From: Equus caballus
Lineage: Eukaryota; Chordata; Mammalia; Perissodactyla; Equidae
Direction: 5' to 3'
DNA: 64,000 nucleotides
NCBI RefSeq assembly: GCF_041296265.1
Contig: NC_091693.1
Coordinates: 16,814,001 to 16,878,000 of the forward strand
Below are positions 22,901-33,302 of this stretch, in pieces (the stretch's first letter is position 1; each line of letters starts with the position of its first letter). Under the pieces are notes generated by a model that saw only the letters and a list, made by a program, of their open reading frames with translations, made no database searches and was not told the DNA's origin. Made by a program: the position numbers and the translations under genes.

Positions 22901-25900
22901 GGGCTAATACTATTTTTAGTAATAATAATACCACCAGTAGCTAATGTTTGTTGAGCATTTAACTGTGTGCCAGGGCCTCTGCTCTGTGCTGTAGGATTTA
23001 ATTCCTTGAATCCTCACGAATTAGGCACCGCTATCATCCCCATTTTCCAGAGGAGGAAATGGAGGCCCAGAGAAGTTAGAGAGCTTGCCCTGGGTCACAC
23101 AGGGAGCAATATGGCCAGGCTAGACCTTGAATCCGGTGGTTCCCCAGCCACTGTGCACTGCAGGACTGAGCGCTCAGTGCCGACAGAGAGGACCAGCCTT
23201 CTCCCGTCCCGGGAGTGGGAGGGAGCCCACGGCATTGGGGAACCCTGTGGGTCTTCCTGGAGGAGCTTGGCTGTGCTCCCCTGGCAGGCAGGATGACCTT
23301 CATCCTCAGGTCATTCTTCGGATCTGCCCTTGAGTCTTGAGAGAGAAAGAGTGTGTGTCTCCCCCAGGCTGGCCACAAGGTGGCGCCCTCTGCCCTGCAG
23401 CTGGCCAGTGGCTTCTCCCTTCTCCCAGTGTGGAGTTAGGGAGTTTGGGAAGACCCCAAGGTTCATTTGTTTATTCATCCAGCGTTTATCGAGTTCGCAC
23501 TGTGCGCCAGGCACCCTGCCGGCACTAGTTAGTGTTTACTGAGCCCTCACGCAGTGCCAGAGATGGTCTGAGCGCTCTTCATGGACCCCTACCCGCTGAA
23601 TGGTAGCTGTTATCCTCCCACTTCCTGGAGGTGTGAAGTGCGGCTCCCCGAGGTCACCCATCTGTGATAAGTGGAGGAGAATTGGACACAGTCAGCGCAG
23701 GTTCCTCCACAGTGACCAGACAGCTGGAGACGCGGCACGGAGTGAGGACAGAAAACAGACACAACGCTAAATGCCAGCTAGGAAGCTAGGAGGGAAGGTG
23801 CAGAGGGCCGGAGAGCAGAGAACAGAGGGACCCAGCCTAGTCTGGCTCAGGGTGATGTTTGAAGGATGAGTGGAGTCATTCCTGCCACAGAGGAGGAGGA
23901 GAGAGTGTTCTGGAAGGCGGGAATCACATTTGCAAAGAGGAGCTTGGCTGGAGCACTGTGGGAGAGGGAGCGGGGAGGAGAGGAGGGGAGGAGGGAAGTC
24001 AGCCGGAAGGGGCTGAATGGGAAGCTCCCTGGAGAGCGTGGGGGAGCCATAGACTAAAAAAAAAATTTTATTAGGAAAAATTCCAGACTCACAAAAGTGG
24101 ACAATTCTAACGCGCTTGTACTTATGCGCCAGCTTCCATGGTCATCCACATTGTGTCCATCTTGTTTCGTCCACGCTCTCCACTCCCGAGAAGCAAATTG
24201 CAGACATCATTTCTTCTCTGTAAACACTTCAGTATATGTCTTTAACATATAAAGACGTTTAAAAAGAAACACAAGCTCTGTTATCACATCCAGCAAAATT
24301 AACAAAATTCCTTGATGTCATCTGATCCCCAGTGTGTGTGTGTTGACCCTTCTCTCATTATTTGGCAAATGTCTTTTTGGAATTGGCTTGTGTTGACTCA
24401 GAATCCACATATGGCCACACATTGCAGTTTATGGATGCGTTTCTCAAATCCCTTTTAATTGATTACAATCTCCCCCTTTTTTCGTGCTACTTACTTGTGG
24501 AAGAAGCCAGATTATTTGTCTGGTGGAGTTTCCCACCATCTGGATTTTGTTGATTTTCTTTCCATGGTTATTAAACCTATAGGCTAATCAGAGTCAGGTG
24601 TTTGGCGAGACACCGTCCTCGGTGGTGCTGTGTCCTTGCCTACTGTCCCGGGGCGTTGGGGCTGATGAGTTCCGATGTTGACAGCTGGATCCCTGTCTTA
24701 TAAAGCGCCCAGCAGCCCAGCAGTGGTTCACCCTGGCTGCCCGTTAGAATCAGCCGGGAGCTTTGAAAAATCCCTGTGTTCCTGCTGCCCCCGAGACGGA
24801 GCACTTCCATCAGGCTCTCGGGGGTGACAGTGGACCTCTGCTGGGCTGCTGAAACTTTGTGACATTACAAGTCAGGCTTCTTCCTACTTGACTTTTATAT
24901 CGCGAAAAGCCATACACACAAAATAAAGAGTATAAAATGCAGATGTACAGCTTTACAAGTTGTCATAAAGCCAGCATCCGTCTAACTACCAGGTTCAGAA
25001 ATTGAAAGGCTTTTCCCAGGAGAGACACCTCCCCCCGCCTCGCCCCCAGGTCACCACTGTCCCAAATGCTCTGACTCTCACTCTCTTGCTTTCTTCCTGG
25101 TGTTGCTGCGAAACTATGCATCCTTAAACAATATGACTTAGTTTTCTCTGTTTGCCCTTTATATAAGTGAAATGATTATGTCCTGGATTTTTGCATCTGG
25201 ATAATTTTGCCTAACATATTTAAGATTGATTTATGCTGTTTCATGTTGCTGTCATTCACTCATTTTCATTGCTGAATATTATCTCATTGAAGGAGTCTGC
25301 CACAGTTTAAGTAAACATCCCATGGAAATTGGTCATTTCCAATTTGGGTCTGTGACACCCACCTGCGTGCACACAGAGTACTTTGGACGTGCATCTCCGT
25401 GTAAATGAGCACGTGTCTCTGGGGAGACACCCAGGAGTGGAGTTGCTTTTCCTTAGGCCGTATGTATCTTTAAGCTACTAGATAATGCCAAACCCAGACT
25501 GCTTGTCAGAGTGCTTATAACGTTTTGTGGCATCTCTTGGTACTTGTAATTTGCATTTCCCTAATTACCGAGGGGTTGCATTTCCTCCTTTGTGATTGCC
25601 TATTCTCCTATCTTGTCTGTTTTGCTTGTGGTCCTCTTTTTCTCATTGATTTCCAAGAGTTCTTCATACATTCTGGGCCCTTTGTTAATTTTGTGTTTCA
25701 GAAAGCTCCTCCACCCTTATAGCTGGCCTTTTTGCTCTCATCCTAGTGCCTTTCAATAAACAGGTTCTTTATTTTTATGTAGATTAATTTATACATTTTT
25801 TCTTTACAGTGAGTAATTTTTATGTCTTGTCTTAGCAATCCCTTCCTCCCAGTGTCATGAAGACGTCCTCCTATATCATCCTGTACAGTTCTTTGTGTCT

Positions 25901-28900
25901 CGCTTTTCACTATATCTACCATCCACCTGGAATTGGTTTTTAGTGAGGTAGCTGTCCCTTCGTATTTTTTTCATATGGCTAGTCAGTCATCCCAATGCTG
26001 TTTATTGAAAAGAGCATCCTATCCCTCTTGTCACTTTTATCACACGTTTTGTTTATCTATAGTTGAGGTTCTGTGCTCTGCAGTCCCTGATTTGTTTATC
26101 CTTGTGCCGGCACCGCACTGTTATAATTACTGTAGCTTTATAATTAGTCTGATATTGGGCAGAACAAGTTCTCTTCCTTTCGTTGTTTCTTTTCAAGAAT
26201 TTTTGGGTTATTCTTGCCAATGTGTATTTTCATATAAATTTTAGAATCAAGAGGTTTTTCAAGACAAACACATAAAACTGTTGGAACTTTTCTTGGTATC
26301 CCATTGACTCTACAGAACGATTCAGGGAGAGACATTTTCCTAGGGAGTATTCCAATCTGTAAACAGAGCATCTCTCTACATTTATTTAGGTCTTATTTAA
26401 TGTCTCAATAATGTTGTTGCATCACACTTTTTGGTAGATTTTTGCCATCTTTGGATGCTTTTGTTAATGGTTTATTTACGTTAAATATAAACCATATTGA
26501 TGTTTGTAGAATTGATATTGATTTTGTATCTAGTAACTTCAGTCAGCTTATTAGTTCTAATAATTTATCTGTAGATTCTTTTTGATTTTCAATGTCTATA
26601 ATCATTTCATCTGCAAAGGACTGTTTTTTTAATTCCTTCTCAATCCTTAGCTTTCATTTGTTTTTCTTGCCGTGTTGCACTGGCTGAGACCTCCAATACA
26701 ATGTTGAGAAGAAGCAGTGATAGGTGGCATCCTTGTCTTGTTCTTGACTGCAAAAAGTAAATTCACTGTTTTGCCAAAAATGTAGGTGTCTGTTTGTTTT
26801 TCAGATCTGTAATTGATGTTGATTTTCAGGCAAAGTAGGAACAGCTGTGTTAATATATAGTTTTAGCAGCTATTGATGATCAGTACTAGATAGATTTTTC
26901 ATTAGGGGTTGGAAATGGGTAATGATCTAATTCTAGAATTCTTTTTGCTTTTGTTAGCTGGAATTCTTCAATAAAGAAAAGCATTCTTTCCTGGGGCTGG
27001 CCTGGTGGCGTAGTGGTTAAGTTTGCATGCTCTGCTTTGGCAGCTTGGGGTTCGTGGGTTTGGATCCCGGGTGCGGACCTACGCATTACTCATCAAGCCA
27101 TGCTGTGGTGGCGTCCCACATATAAAATAGAGGAAGACTGGCACAGATGTTGCTCAGGGTGAATCTTCCTCAAGCAAAAATAGGAGGATTGGCAACAGAT
27201 GTTAGCTCAGGGCCAATCTTCCTCACCAAAAGAAAGAAAGAAAGAAAGAAAAGCATTCTCTCATCAACTATTTGGTTCCTCTGAGGTACATTTCCTATGG
27301 TAAAGGCATGATCAATGCTTGATTTTTTTCCTTTATTTAACTTTTTTTCAGAATAATGAGTTGGTTCCCTCACTTCCTCCATGGAGATCAATGAGTTTGG
27401 TTTTGTTTTTAGTATGATGAACGCATGAATTTAAACTTAATTGATGTTATGTTGGTTTCCTATGGCTGCTGTGGCAAACTACCACGAACTTGGTGGCGTA
27501 AAACAACAGGAATTTATTCTCTTAAGTTTTGGAGGCCCGAAGTCTGAAGTCCCGTTCCCTGGGCTGAATGAAGGTGTCGTCTGGGCACTGCTCCCACAGA
27601 GGCTCTAGGGGAGAAGCCATTTCTTGCCTCTTTCAGCTTCTGGTTGCTTCCGTCATTCTTTGGCCGTGACCACATCATTCTAATCTCTGCCTCTGGGTCA
27701 CATTGCCTTCTCCTCTTCTGTGTCTAGTCTTTCTCAGCCTCTGTTGTATAAGGACACTCATGATTATATTTAGGGCTCACTCTATCCAGAATAATCTCAT
27801 CTCAAGGTCCGTAATTTAATCAAATCTATAGTCTTTTTTTTTTTTTGCCGTATAAGGTGATATTCGGAGGTTCTAGGGATCAGGACATGGATGTATTTTG
27901 GGAGGGTGTTACTCAGCCTACACAGGTGTGCTTTAGTCCGTTATCATTGCAGGTGTTCTTTCTGATGCTCATATTGTGTTATCTTCGGCCTCTAGGAACA
28001 CCTTCGTGTTATCTCCTACATGTTGGTCCTTTTGAAATGACTCCAGTCATCTTTGATGACTTCCATGTTTTCTCGCATCTCAAGATGTCCCAGATGTTCT
28101 TGTGCCTTTCCAGCCTCAGAACTGGTATAATTAATTTTTCCAAGGAGCTCCAGTTTCTTTTAGTGGGAAATTGTATTTAGAGACCACAGTCTGGTCATTA
28201 GGGGTGCTCATTGCCATTAGGTTGACGTTGCTTTTAGGCCTTTTTGGGTGGAAAGAGCCAGGAAGTAGACACATTTTTAGAAAGAGAAAAATGATGTCTG
28301 TGCTTCTCTACCTCGTTGATTTGTATGTCTTTCTTCATGCTGAAAATCTTAGTTTCTAGTAATAATAGCATAATTATTATTTGCTTCCTCCTAATACCAA
28401 GATAACTGCTAATAATAAGAGTAGTGAATGAAGTTTAAGACTTATTTGCAGTTCGTTTTGTCCTTAGGCTCTGTCCTACTTGCTAAAATGAAGGCTTTTT
28501 TGTGACTTGATATAATACTCCAGTATGCCACCGAGTTTGACATACACTTAGATCTTTTTTATTTTATTTTTTTAAGATTTTTTTTAATTTTTTCCCCTTT
28601 TCTCCCCAAAGCCCCCCAGTACATAGTTGTATATTCTTCGTTGTGGGTCCTTCTTGTTGTGGCATGTGGGACGCTGCCTCAGCGTGGTTTGATGAGCAGT
28701 GCCATGTCCGGGCCCAGGATTTGAACCAACGAAACACTGGGCCGCCTGCAGCGGAGCGCGTGAACTTAACCACTCGGCCACAGGGGCAGCCCCTACACTT
28801 AGATCTTTTTGAGCCACTTTTAAAATTTTTAGGGATTGTTTTTATTAAAATTCATGTATGTAAACTATTTTTGTAGTTCCAAAGTCAAAACTGAAAAAGA

Positions 28901-31900
28901 GGGTACATTCAGAGGGGTCCAACTTGTCGCCCTGTTGCCACCTCTGTTCCTCCTTTCGTCATAGGTAACCTACTTTTTAAAGTTTTTGATTTATCCTTAT
29001 ATATTTTTGAAAATATGAACATGTATAACTTATAATTCCCCTCTTTTCTTTCACATAAAGAGACGTAATAAACATTGTTCTTCACTGTTTTTAAACGTAC
29101 ATCCTGGCCGTCATTTGGTGACAGGATATAGAGATCTTCATTCCTTTCTACAGTTTGGAAAGTCAACTATCTTTGTTGACACACATTTCGGTTGTTTCCA
29201 CGCTTTTGCTATTACAGATGGTGCTGCAACGAATAGCCTTGTGTGTCGATCTTTTTCTCAAGGAAGGGTTTTGAGCACAGTAATGACCTGATCGGACGTG
29301 CATTTTAGAAGAAGTCCTCTGGGGAACGGGAGGCGGTGACACCTAGCTGGGAGGCCAGCGAGGCGGCGGGGGCCAGGAGCTCAGGGCTAGGCTTTCAGGG
29401 GTATAGAGAAGGACGGATGGATGACGTATTTTGAACTCACACGGCTGTGCCCTCCCTGTGGGATGGGTTGGGGTGATGTGGCCTCACGCGGAGGAGCTGG
29501 AGGACAGGGACCATGGGGGCAGCTGGGAGGGATGGGAAGGGGGAGGTGAAGCGGCGCGTGCCCAGCCCCGCGGAGGGGTGAGGATGATGGGATCGCCCCC
29601 CCAGCTCTGGCTCTCCCTCTTCCACCCAGGGTGTCGCGCTTGGCGTCCGAGAAGCGCGAGCTGGAGGCGCAGCTGGGCCGCTCCCGCGAGGAGGCGCTGG
29701 CCGGGCGCGCGGCGCGCCAGGAGGCCGAGAGCCTGCGCGCGCTCGTGCGCGGCCTGGAGCTGGAGCTGCGGCAGGAGCGCGGCCTCGGGCCCCGCGGGGC
29801 CGGCCGCCGCGGCCAGGAGTGCCGCCGCCTGGCCAAGGAGGTGAGGGGGCGGGCGGCGGCGGGGCGGCCGTGGGGGCGCAGGCCGCGGCCTCAGTGGGGA
29901 CCTCTGCGCCCCTGTTCCATCCCCGCAGCTGGAGGAAGCGAAGGCGTCGGAGCGGAGCCTGCGCACGCGGCTGAAGACGCTCAGCAGCGAGCTGGCGCTG
30001 TACCGGAGGGGGTGAGGGCGGGGCGGGCGCGGGGCCTGGCAGGTGGGCGGGGCCGACTCCGGCGTGGGAGGCGCCCGGAGCGTGGAGGGGGCGGGTGGCC
30101 TGAGAGTGGGCGGGGATGGAGGGGTAGGAGGGGCATAAGGGGCTGAATGGGACAGAGGGACGTACTCTGGGTTCGGTGGGCGGGGCCGGTGGAGAGATGG
30201 CAGGGCTGGAGGCGGCCTCAGGAGGCTGGGCCTGCAGATGGGGACCCGAAAGGGGCGGGGCCTGAGCTTCTAGTGGAGTGAGAGGGCGGGGCCCGGGAGA
30301 TGGGGATCTGGACCAGGTCCTCTGGCATTTATGGGGCTGGGTGGTGGAAAATTGGGAATGGTTTCCATGGCGCTGGGGGACACCTCAAGAAGGGTCCTGT
30401 GGACGGGGTGTGCTGGATGTAGGGAAGCGATAACGGGTTCTTCTAGGGGGCTCTGTGGGGCTCCGAGAGGGGTGGAGCCCGGGAGAAGGTGTCTATGAGG
30501 GTGGTGTGCAAGGGCGGGAACGGCTAGGAGATGATGGGGGGCTGGACCTGAAGGTTCGGAGACGGTTCGATCCGGGAAGGGGCTTGGGATGCGAGTGTCC
30601 TGGCCGGCGGGAAACCGACAGTGCGTCCTGGGCTGCAGGAGACGGACTCCGCCGGTGGGGCCGCCCGCGGCCCGGGAGGATCGGGCCTCGTCGTCCCGGG
30701 AGCGCTCCACGTCGCGTGGCCGCGGCGCCGCCCGCTCGTCCTCCCGAGAGAGCGGCCGCGGAGGCCGGGGTCGAGGCCGCCCTGCCCGCCCCTCGCCCTC
30801 GCCCACAGGTGTGTGCCGGGCGCCCGTGGGAGGGGGTGGAACGGACTAGAACGCGGAGGAGCCATCCCGTAACCCCGCCTCCTCTTCGCTCCACCCCCGC
30901 CCCGCCCCCGTCCTAGGTGGTCGCGTGCCCCGTTTCGACCCCACAGCCTTTGTGAAAGCCAAGGAGAAGAAGCAGAGAGAGATCAAGATGAAGTTAGCGC
31001 GCATTTCCCCTCTCCTGCCCATACCCCGCCCCTTTGCCTGGTCCCCTGACCTGTGCCCTCATCTATCCCGGTCTCCATCACCTGTCTCCATCACCTGTCG
31101 CCTGCTCCATCTCTCCCCTTCCCCTAGCGGCTCCCTCTTCTCACCTGACACCCCCCTGGCACGGTCTGTGACTCCGCATGCTTTCTCCCTACTTAGGCCA
31201 CGTGACCTCAGGTGGGTCAGCGGCCTTGGCTGTGGTCCCCGGGGGCGCAGCGCCGCCCTTCCCCATATTGCTTGGGCGCACAGGCGGGCGTCTCCTTCCC
31301 GCTCCCCAGGCAGCAGCAGCGGAACCGACTGGGCAGCGGAGGAAGCGGGGACGGCCCGTCCATCTCCTGGTCTCGCCAGACTCGGGCCCCCGCCGCCGTG
31401 AGCGGCCGAGGGGACGCGGCCACCCGCTCGCGGAACCGCAGCTCCTCGGGTAACGGGGCGGAGCGCGGCCGGCGGGCGGGCGGGGCGGCGGGCGGGGCGG
31501 AGGCTGAGCGCGTCCTTCTCCCCCTAGTGGACAGTGTGCGCAGCCGCGGCTCGTCCGCCAGCTCCTGCAGCGAGTTGGAGGATTTCTCGGAATCGCTGCC
31601 TAGAGGGTAAAACTCGGGCTGGGGGCCGACCGCCTCCAGCGGGTGTCTGCGGAGACTGGAAACAGTCTTCTGCGGGGAAACTGGGTGCTGGAGCCTTGAA
31701 ACGACGGAGGGCGGGGTGGGAGGGCCCAAAGACCCCCAATGGTCCCTGATTCCTCCCTCCCCCAGCGCTGGCCGCCGCGGGAAGCCGCCCAGCCCCACCA
31801 CCTGGAGCGGGTCCAGCAGGGTGCGTGTCCTTCTCGGGCCCTGGAGGAGGTGGGGCGGCATGACACCACCGGAAGCCAGGTCGGGGGGATGCTGGGGGCA

Positions 31901-32518
31901 GAGGACGCTGGTCAGAGCACCTGCTCTGGCCTCGAATTGCCGGATCTCAAACCTGGCTCCCCATCCTGTCACGTCTGACTCACGGTAGTTACTTAGCTCT
32001 CCGTGCCTCGGTTTCTTTATCGGTGAAGTGGGCTTGGTTAGACTATTCACGTCAAGGGTTCTGGGGCAGATGCGAGGAGGTCATTTTGCACAGAGGAAGT
32101 GCCCCTTAGGTGTCAGCCTTCATTTTTTCTGAGGTCCTTAGGTTCAGAATTTCCGGTAGGATGTAGGGGGCAGGAATAGAGGGAGGGTGCCTCACCCCCT
32201 CGTGCCTCCCCCAGCAGCAGAAGGCCACGCCCCTGGAACGCGGCCGCCATCAGAGACGCCTGGCCCATTCGGGGGGCTGGGTCCCCATTAAAGGTGAGCC
32301 TGGGCCTCTTCCTCCCCCCCACCTGCCCCAGGGCTGGCTGGGATGGCGCCCAGGGCGCTGGTTGGCCGCGAGCTCCCGGGGCTGAGGCCCCTCCCAGCCC
32401 CATGCCCCCTGCTCACGCAGACTACAGCTCGGACCACCAGGCGGCCGACATGGCCGAGATAGACGCCCGCCTGAAGGCCTTGCAGGAATACATGAGCCGG
32501 CTGGACACGCGGTCGTGA
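16935..32518 (+). CDS. CCDC61: CCDC61 (VFL3 homologue), centrosomal/basal-body coiled-coil protein, 13 coding exons
   Basis: Exons read by GT-AG borders and phase: 16935-17082, 17330-17412, 20776-20933, 22000-22161, 29630-29840, 29929-30011, 30639-30808, 30917-30992, 31310-31449, 31528-31606, 31766-31820, 32215-32293, 32421-32518. They join without a phase clash to 1542 nt, i.e. 513 residues plus TGA; human CCDC61 is about 512. The first coding exon has an acceptor AG at 16922-16923 and ATG at 16935 (MDQPAGLQVDYVFRG). Residues 1 to ~143 form the SAS-6/XRCC4-like head and ~144-280 the coiled coil (SRLASEKRELEAQL, LELELRQER). Residues ~282-455 are SR/RG-rich and probably disordered; the C-terminus is a predicted helix (ADMAEIDARLKALQEYM). 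Known for the family: centriolar-satellite and basal-body protein that binds microtubules and is needed for chromosome alignment and ciliary basal-body anchoring. The exon 9 donor (AA|GTTAGC) is weak. Exons are numbered from a presumed non-coding exon 1. Confidence 0.95.
17872..18045. repeat. old interspersed repeat (MIR/L2-age class)
   Basis: CTGCCAGGCACTGTTGTTGG, GCTGGGGATGCAGCAGGGGA, ACATTCTAGTGGGAGAGACA: a common mammal-wide repeat pattern whose family I do not assign. A similar stretch is at 42905-43015. Confidence 0.55.
18193..18390 (+). mobile_element. ERE SINE, plus orientation
   Basis: Starts TGGGGCCGGCCTGGTGG, ends in an A run, flanked by GTGAGAGTCC at 18183-18192 and 18391-18400. 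Confidence 0.9.
18470..18715 (+). repeat. MIR SINE, plus orientation, near full length
   Basis: GGCATAAAGGCCAAGAGCAC, CACTGCCACTTACTAACTAA, GGCCTTAGTTTCCCAATCTG, GTGTTGTGAAGATTAAATAA. Confidence 0.85.
18779..20566. mobile_element. old hAT-type DNA transposon fossil, split by an ERE
   Basis: Begins CAGAGATTCTCAAACTTTTT and ends with the inverted counterpart ...CTTGGAGAGCCACAGCACTG, the terminal pattern of mammalian hAT elements (CAGNGNTTCTCAAA). The flanking 8-mers ATCTGACC (18771-18778) and AGCTGCCC (20567-20574) agree at 6 of 8 positions, fitting a decayed 8-bp hAT target duplication. An ERE lies inside (20177-20474). No transposase frame survives. Sits in CCDC61 intron 3 on the numbering used here (first coding exon = exon 2). 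Confidence 0.65.
20177..20474 (-). mobile_element. ERE SINE, minus orientation, inside the hAT fossil
   Basis: Flanked by CTATGCAAATT at 20166-20176 and 20475-20485. It has a long T-rich lead and an internal second T run near 20273-20286. Inserted into an older hAT element. Confidence 0.9.
22590..22800 (-). repeat. L2 LINE fragment, minus orientation
   Basis: GTGTTCCGGGCAGAGAGAAC, CATGTGTAAAGGCCTTGTAT: reversed L2 3' region. Confidence 0.6.
22920..23160 (-). repeat. MIR SINE, minus orientation
   Basis: TAATGTTTGTTGAGCATTTA, CATCCCCATTTTCCAGAGGA, GCTTGCCCTGGGTCACACAG. Confidence 0.85.
23525..23690 (-). repeat. MIR SINE, minus orientation
   Basis: AGTGTTTACTGAGCCCTCAC, GTGCCAGAGATGGTCTGAGC, GAGGTCACCCATCTGTGATA. 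Confidence 0.65.
23790..24050 (-). repeat. L2 LINE fragment, minus orientation
   Basis: GAGTGTTCTGGAAGGCGGGA, TTTGCAAAGAGGAGCTTGGC, TGGAGCACTGTGGGAGAGG: reversed L2 pattern. Confidence 0.5.
26988..27244 (+). mobile_element. ERE SINE, plus orientation, inside an old L1
   Basis: Flanked by AAAGAAAAGCATTCT at 26973-26987 and 27245-27259; GAAA-type repeat tail. L1-derived sequence continues on both sides. Confidence 0.9.
27229..27253. repeat. (AAAG)n tail of an ERE
   Basis: AAAGAAAGAAAGAAAGAAAG forms the 3' tail of the ERE at 26988 and overlaps its target duplication. Confidence 0.8.
27445..27925 (-). repeat. MLT1-type LTR (ERVL-MaLR), minus orientation, in CCDC61 intron 5
   Basis: Starts on the plus strand with the reversed MLT1 end (GGTTTCCTATGGCTGCTGTG, then GTGGCGTAAAACAACAG) and runs to GTGTTACTCAGCCTACACA. 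It sits inside an old minus-oriented L1 and splits it. Confidence 0.75.
28560..28793 (-). mobile_element. ERE SINE, minus orientation
   Basis: Flanked by the 17-bp duplication TACACTTAGATCTTTTT at 28543-28559 and 28794-28810; body ends GGCCACAGGGGCAGCCCC. Confidence 0.9.
31895..32060 (+). repeat. MIR SINE in CCDC61 intron 12
   Basis: GTCAGAGCACCTGCTCTGGC, ACTTAGCTCTCCGTGCCTCG, GTTTCTTTATCGGTGAAGTG. It is duplicated at about 59519-59684, showing that introns were copied. Confidence 0.7.
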
Positions 32519-32699
32519 CCGGGTAGGGGAGCCGGCCTCTGCATCTCCATCCCCCGGGAGACGACGTGGGGGCGGGGCCTGCGTCCTTCCGGCCCCGCCC
32601 AGGCCCCGCCCGTCCGCTCCGGGTCTCAGACTGGAGGCCCTGACCCCGCCCCCTCCCCCTGCGTTGCCTGCTGGGGGGGAGGGGTAGGTGCATTTTGTA

Positions 32700-32705
32700 A
32701 ATAAA
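32700..32705 (+). terminator. CCDC61: CCDC61 polyadenylation signal
   Basis: AATAAA about 180 nt after the CCDC61 stop codon, followed by a T/C-rich stretch. This gives a short 3'-UTR and places the CCDC61 transcript end about 530 nt from the opposing PGLYRP1 poly(A) signal. Confidence 0.85.
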
Positions 32706-33250
32706 CTCTCCTTTGGGATCCCTCAGCTTATGACTAAGGGTGGCGGAGGAGAGGGAGGTGTGGGGAATGGGTGCGGGTGGCATTGGGACCTGTGTGTGTT
32801 TCTGGGCCCGTCTGTGCCTGGGAGGCAGCTTGGGGTTCAGGCTCAGGAAGAAGTCCCGACCTCCCTAAAGCAATGAGAGTGGGGAGCAATGGTAGTGAGC
32901 AGCCCGTCCCCAAAGGAGTCCATGCAGAGAGGCACAGACGTCGTTGGCTGTGTGGTGGAGAGGAGGTGTTTGCAGCAGGGTTCATTGCCCCAGGGGACCC
33001 CGAGCTGCTGTGAGTGACTCGTGGGTCGACTTGGTGCTGATTTCTGCCCTCTGCCCGGAAACCTCTGGGTTCTGAGCTGTGACGTGGCTTCTGAGCTGGG
33101 ATCTCGGGGGTCTTGGTTCATGGTTTGGGTCTCTGGGTTCTGGGCACCAGGGAGGACAGAGTGCTGGGAGCTGGGGGAGTGGTTGGGTCATGAGGGAGGC
33201 AGAGAGGAAGGGAGGCAGGTGGCAGGACACAGGGTCACAGTGAGTGCATC

Positions 33251-33256
33251 TTTATT
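33251..33256 (-). terminator. PGLYRP1: PGLYRP1 copy 1 polyadenylation signal
   Basis: AATAAA on the minus strand (TTTATT on plus), 47 nt after the stop codon; gives a very short 3'-UTR. It is conserved at 60876-60881 in copy 2. Confidence 0.85.
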
Positions 33257-33302
33257 GGAGGGGGAGGCAGGGGGTTTCTGACTGGAGGGGGCAGGCAGGG
33301 CC

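Larger units (their letters stand above)
24060..29245 (-). mobile_element. composite of old L1 (L1M-class) pieces, minus orientation, filling most of CCDC61 intron 5
   Basis: Many stretches read as reversed L1: 3'-end like at 24.88-25.4 kb (CATGTTGCTGTCATTCACTC, TCATTGCTGAATATTATCTC) and ORF2-like at 26.1-26.9 kb and 27.26-27.44 kb. Related AT-rich 3' sequence lies at 27.93-28.5 and 28.8-29.24 kb. It is interrupted by two EREs and one MLT1 LTR. All decayed; more than one L1 copy is probably present. 24.06-24.6 kb is the least certain part. Confidence 0.6.

Noticed and set aside
29387-30146. Long frames on both strands around CCDC61 exons 6 and 7
   Set aside because: Shadow frames of a GC-rich, Arg/Glu/Ala-rich coiled-coil exon.
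31217-32050. A 277-codon open frame on the minus strand, present in both duplicate copies (also 58841-59674)
   Set aside because: It runs antisense across CCDC61 exons and introns in GC-rich sequence, has Pro/Arg-biased composition, no domain and no splice logic. Its presence in both copies follows from the recent high identity.
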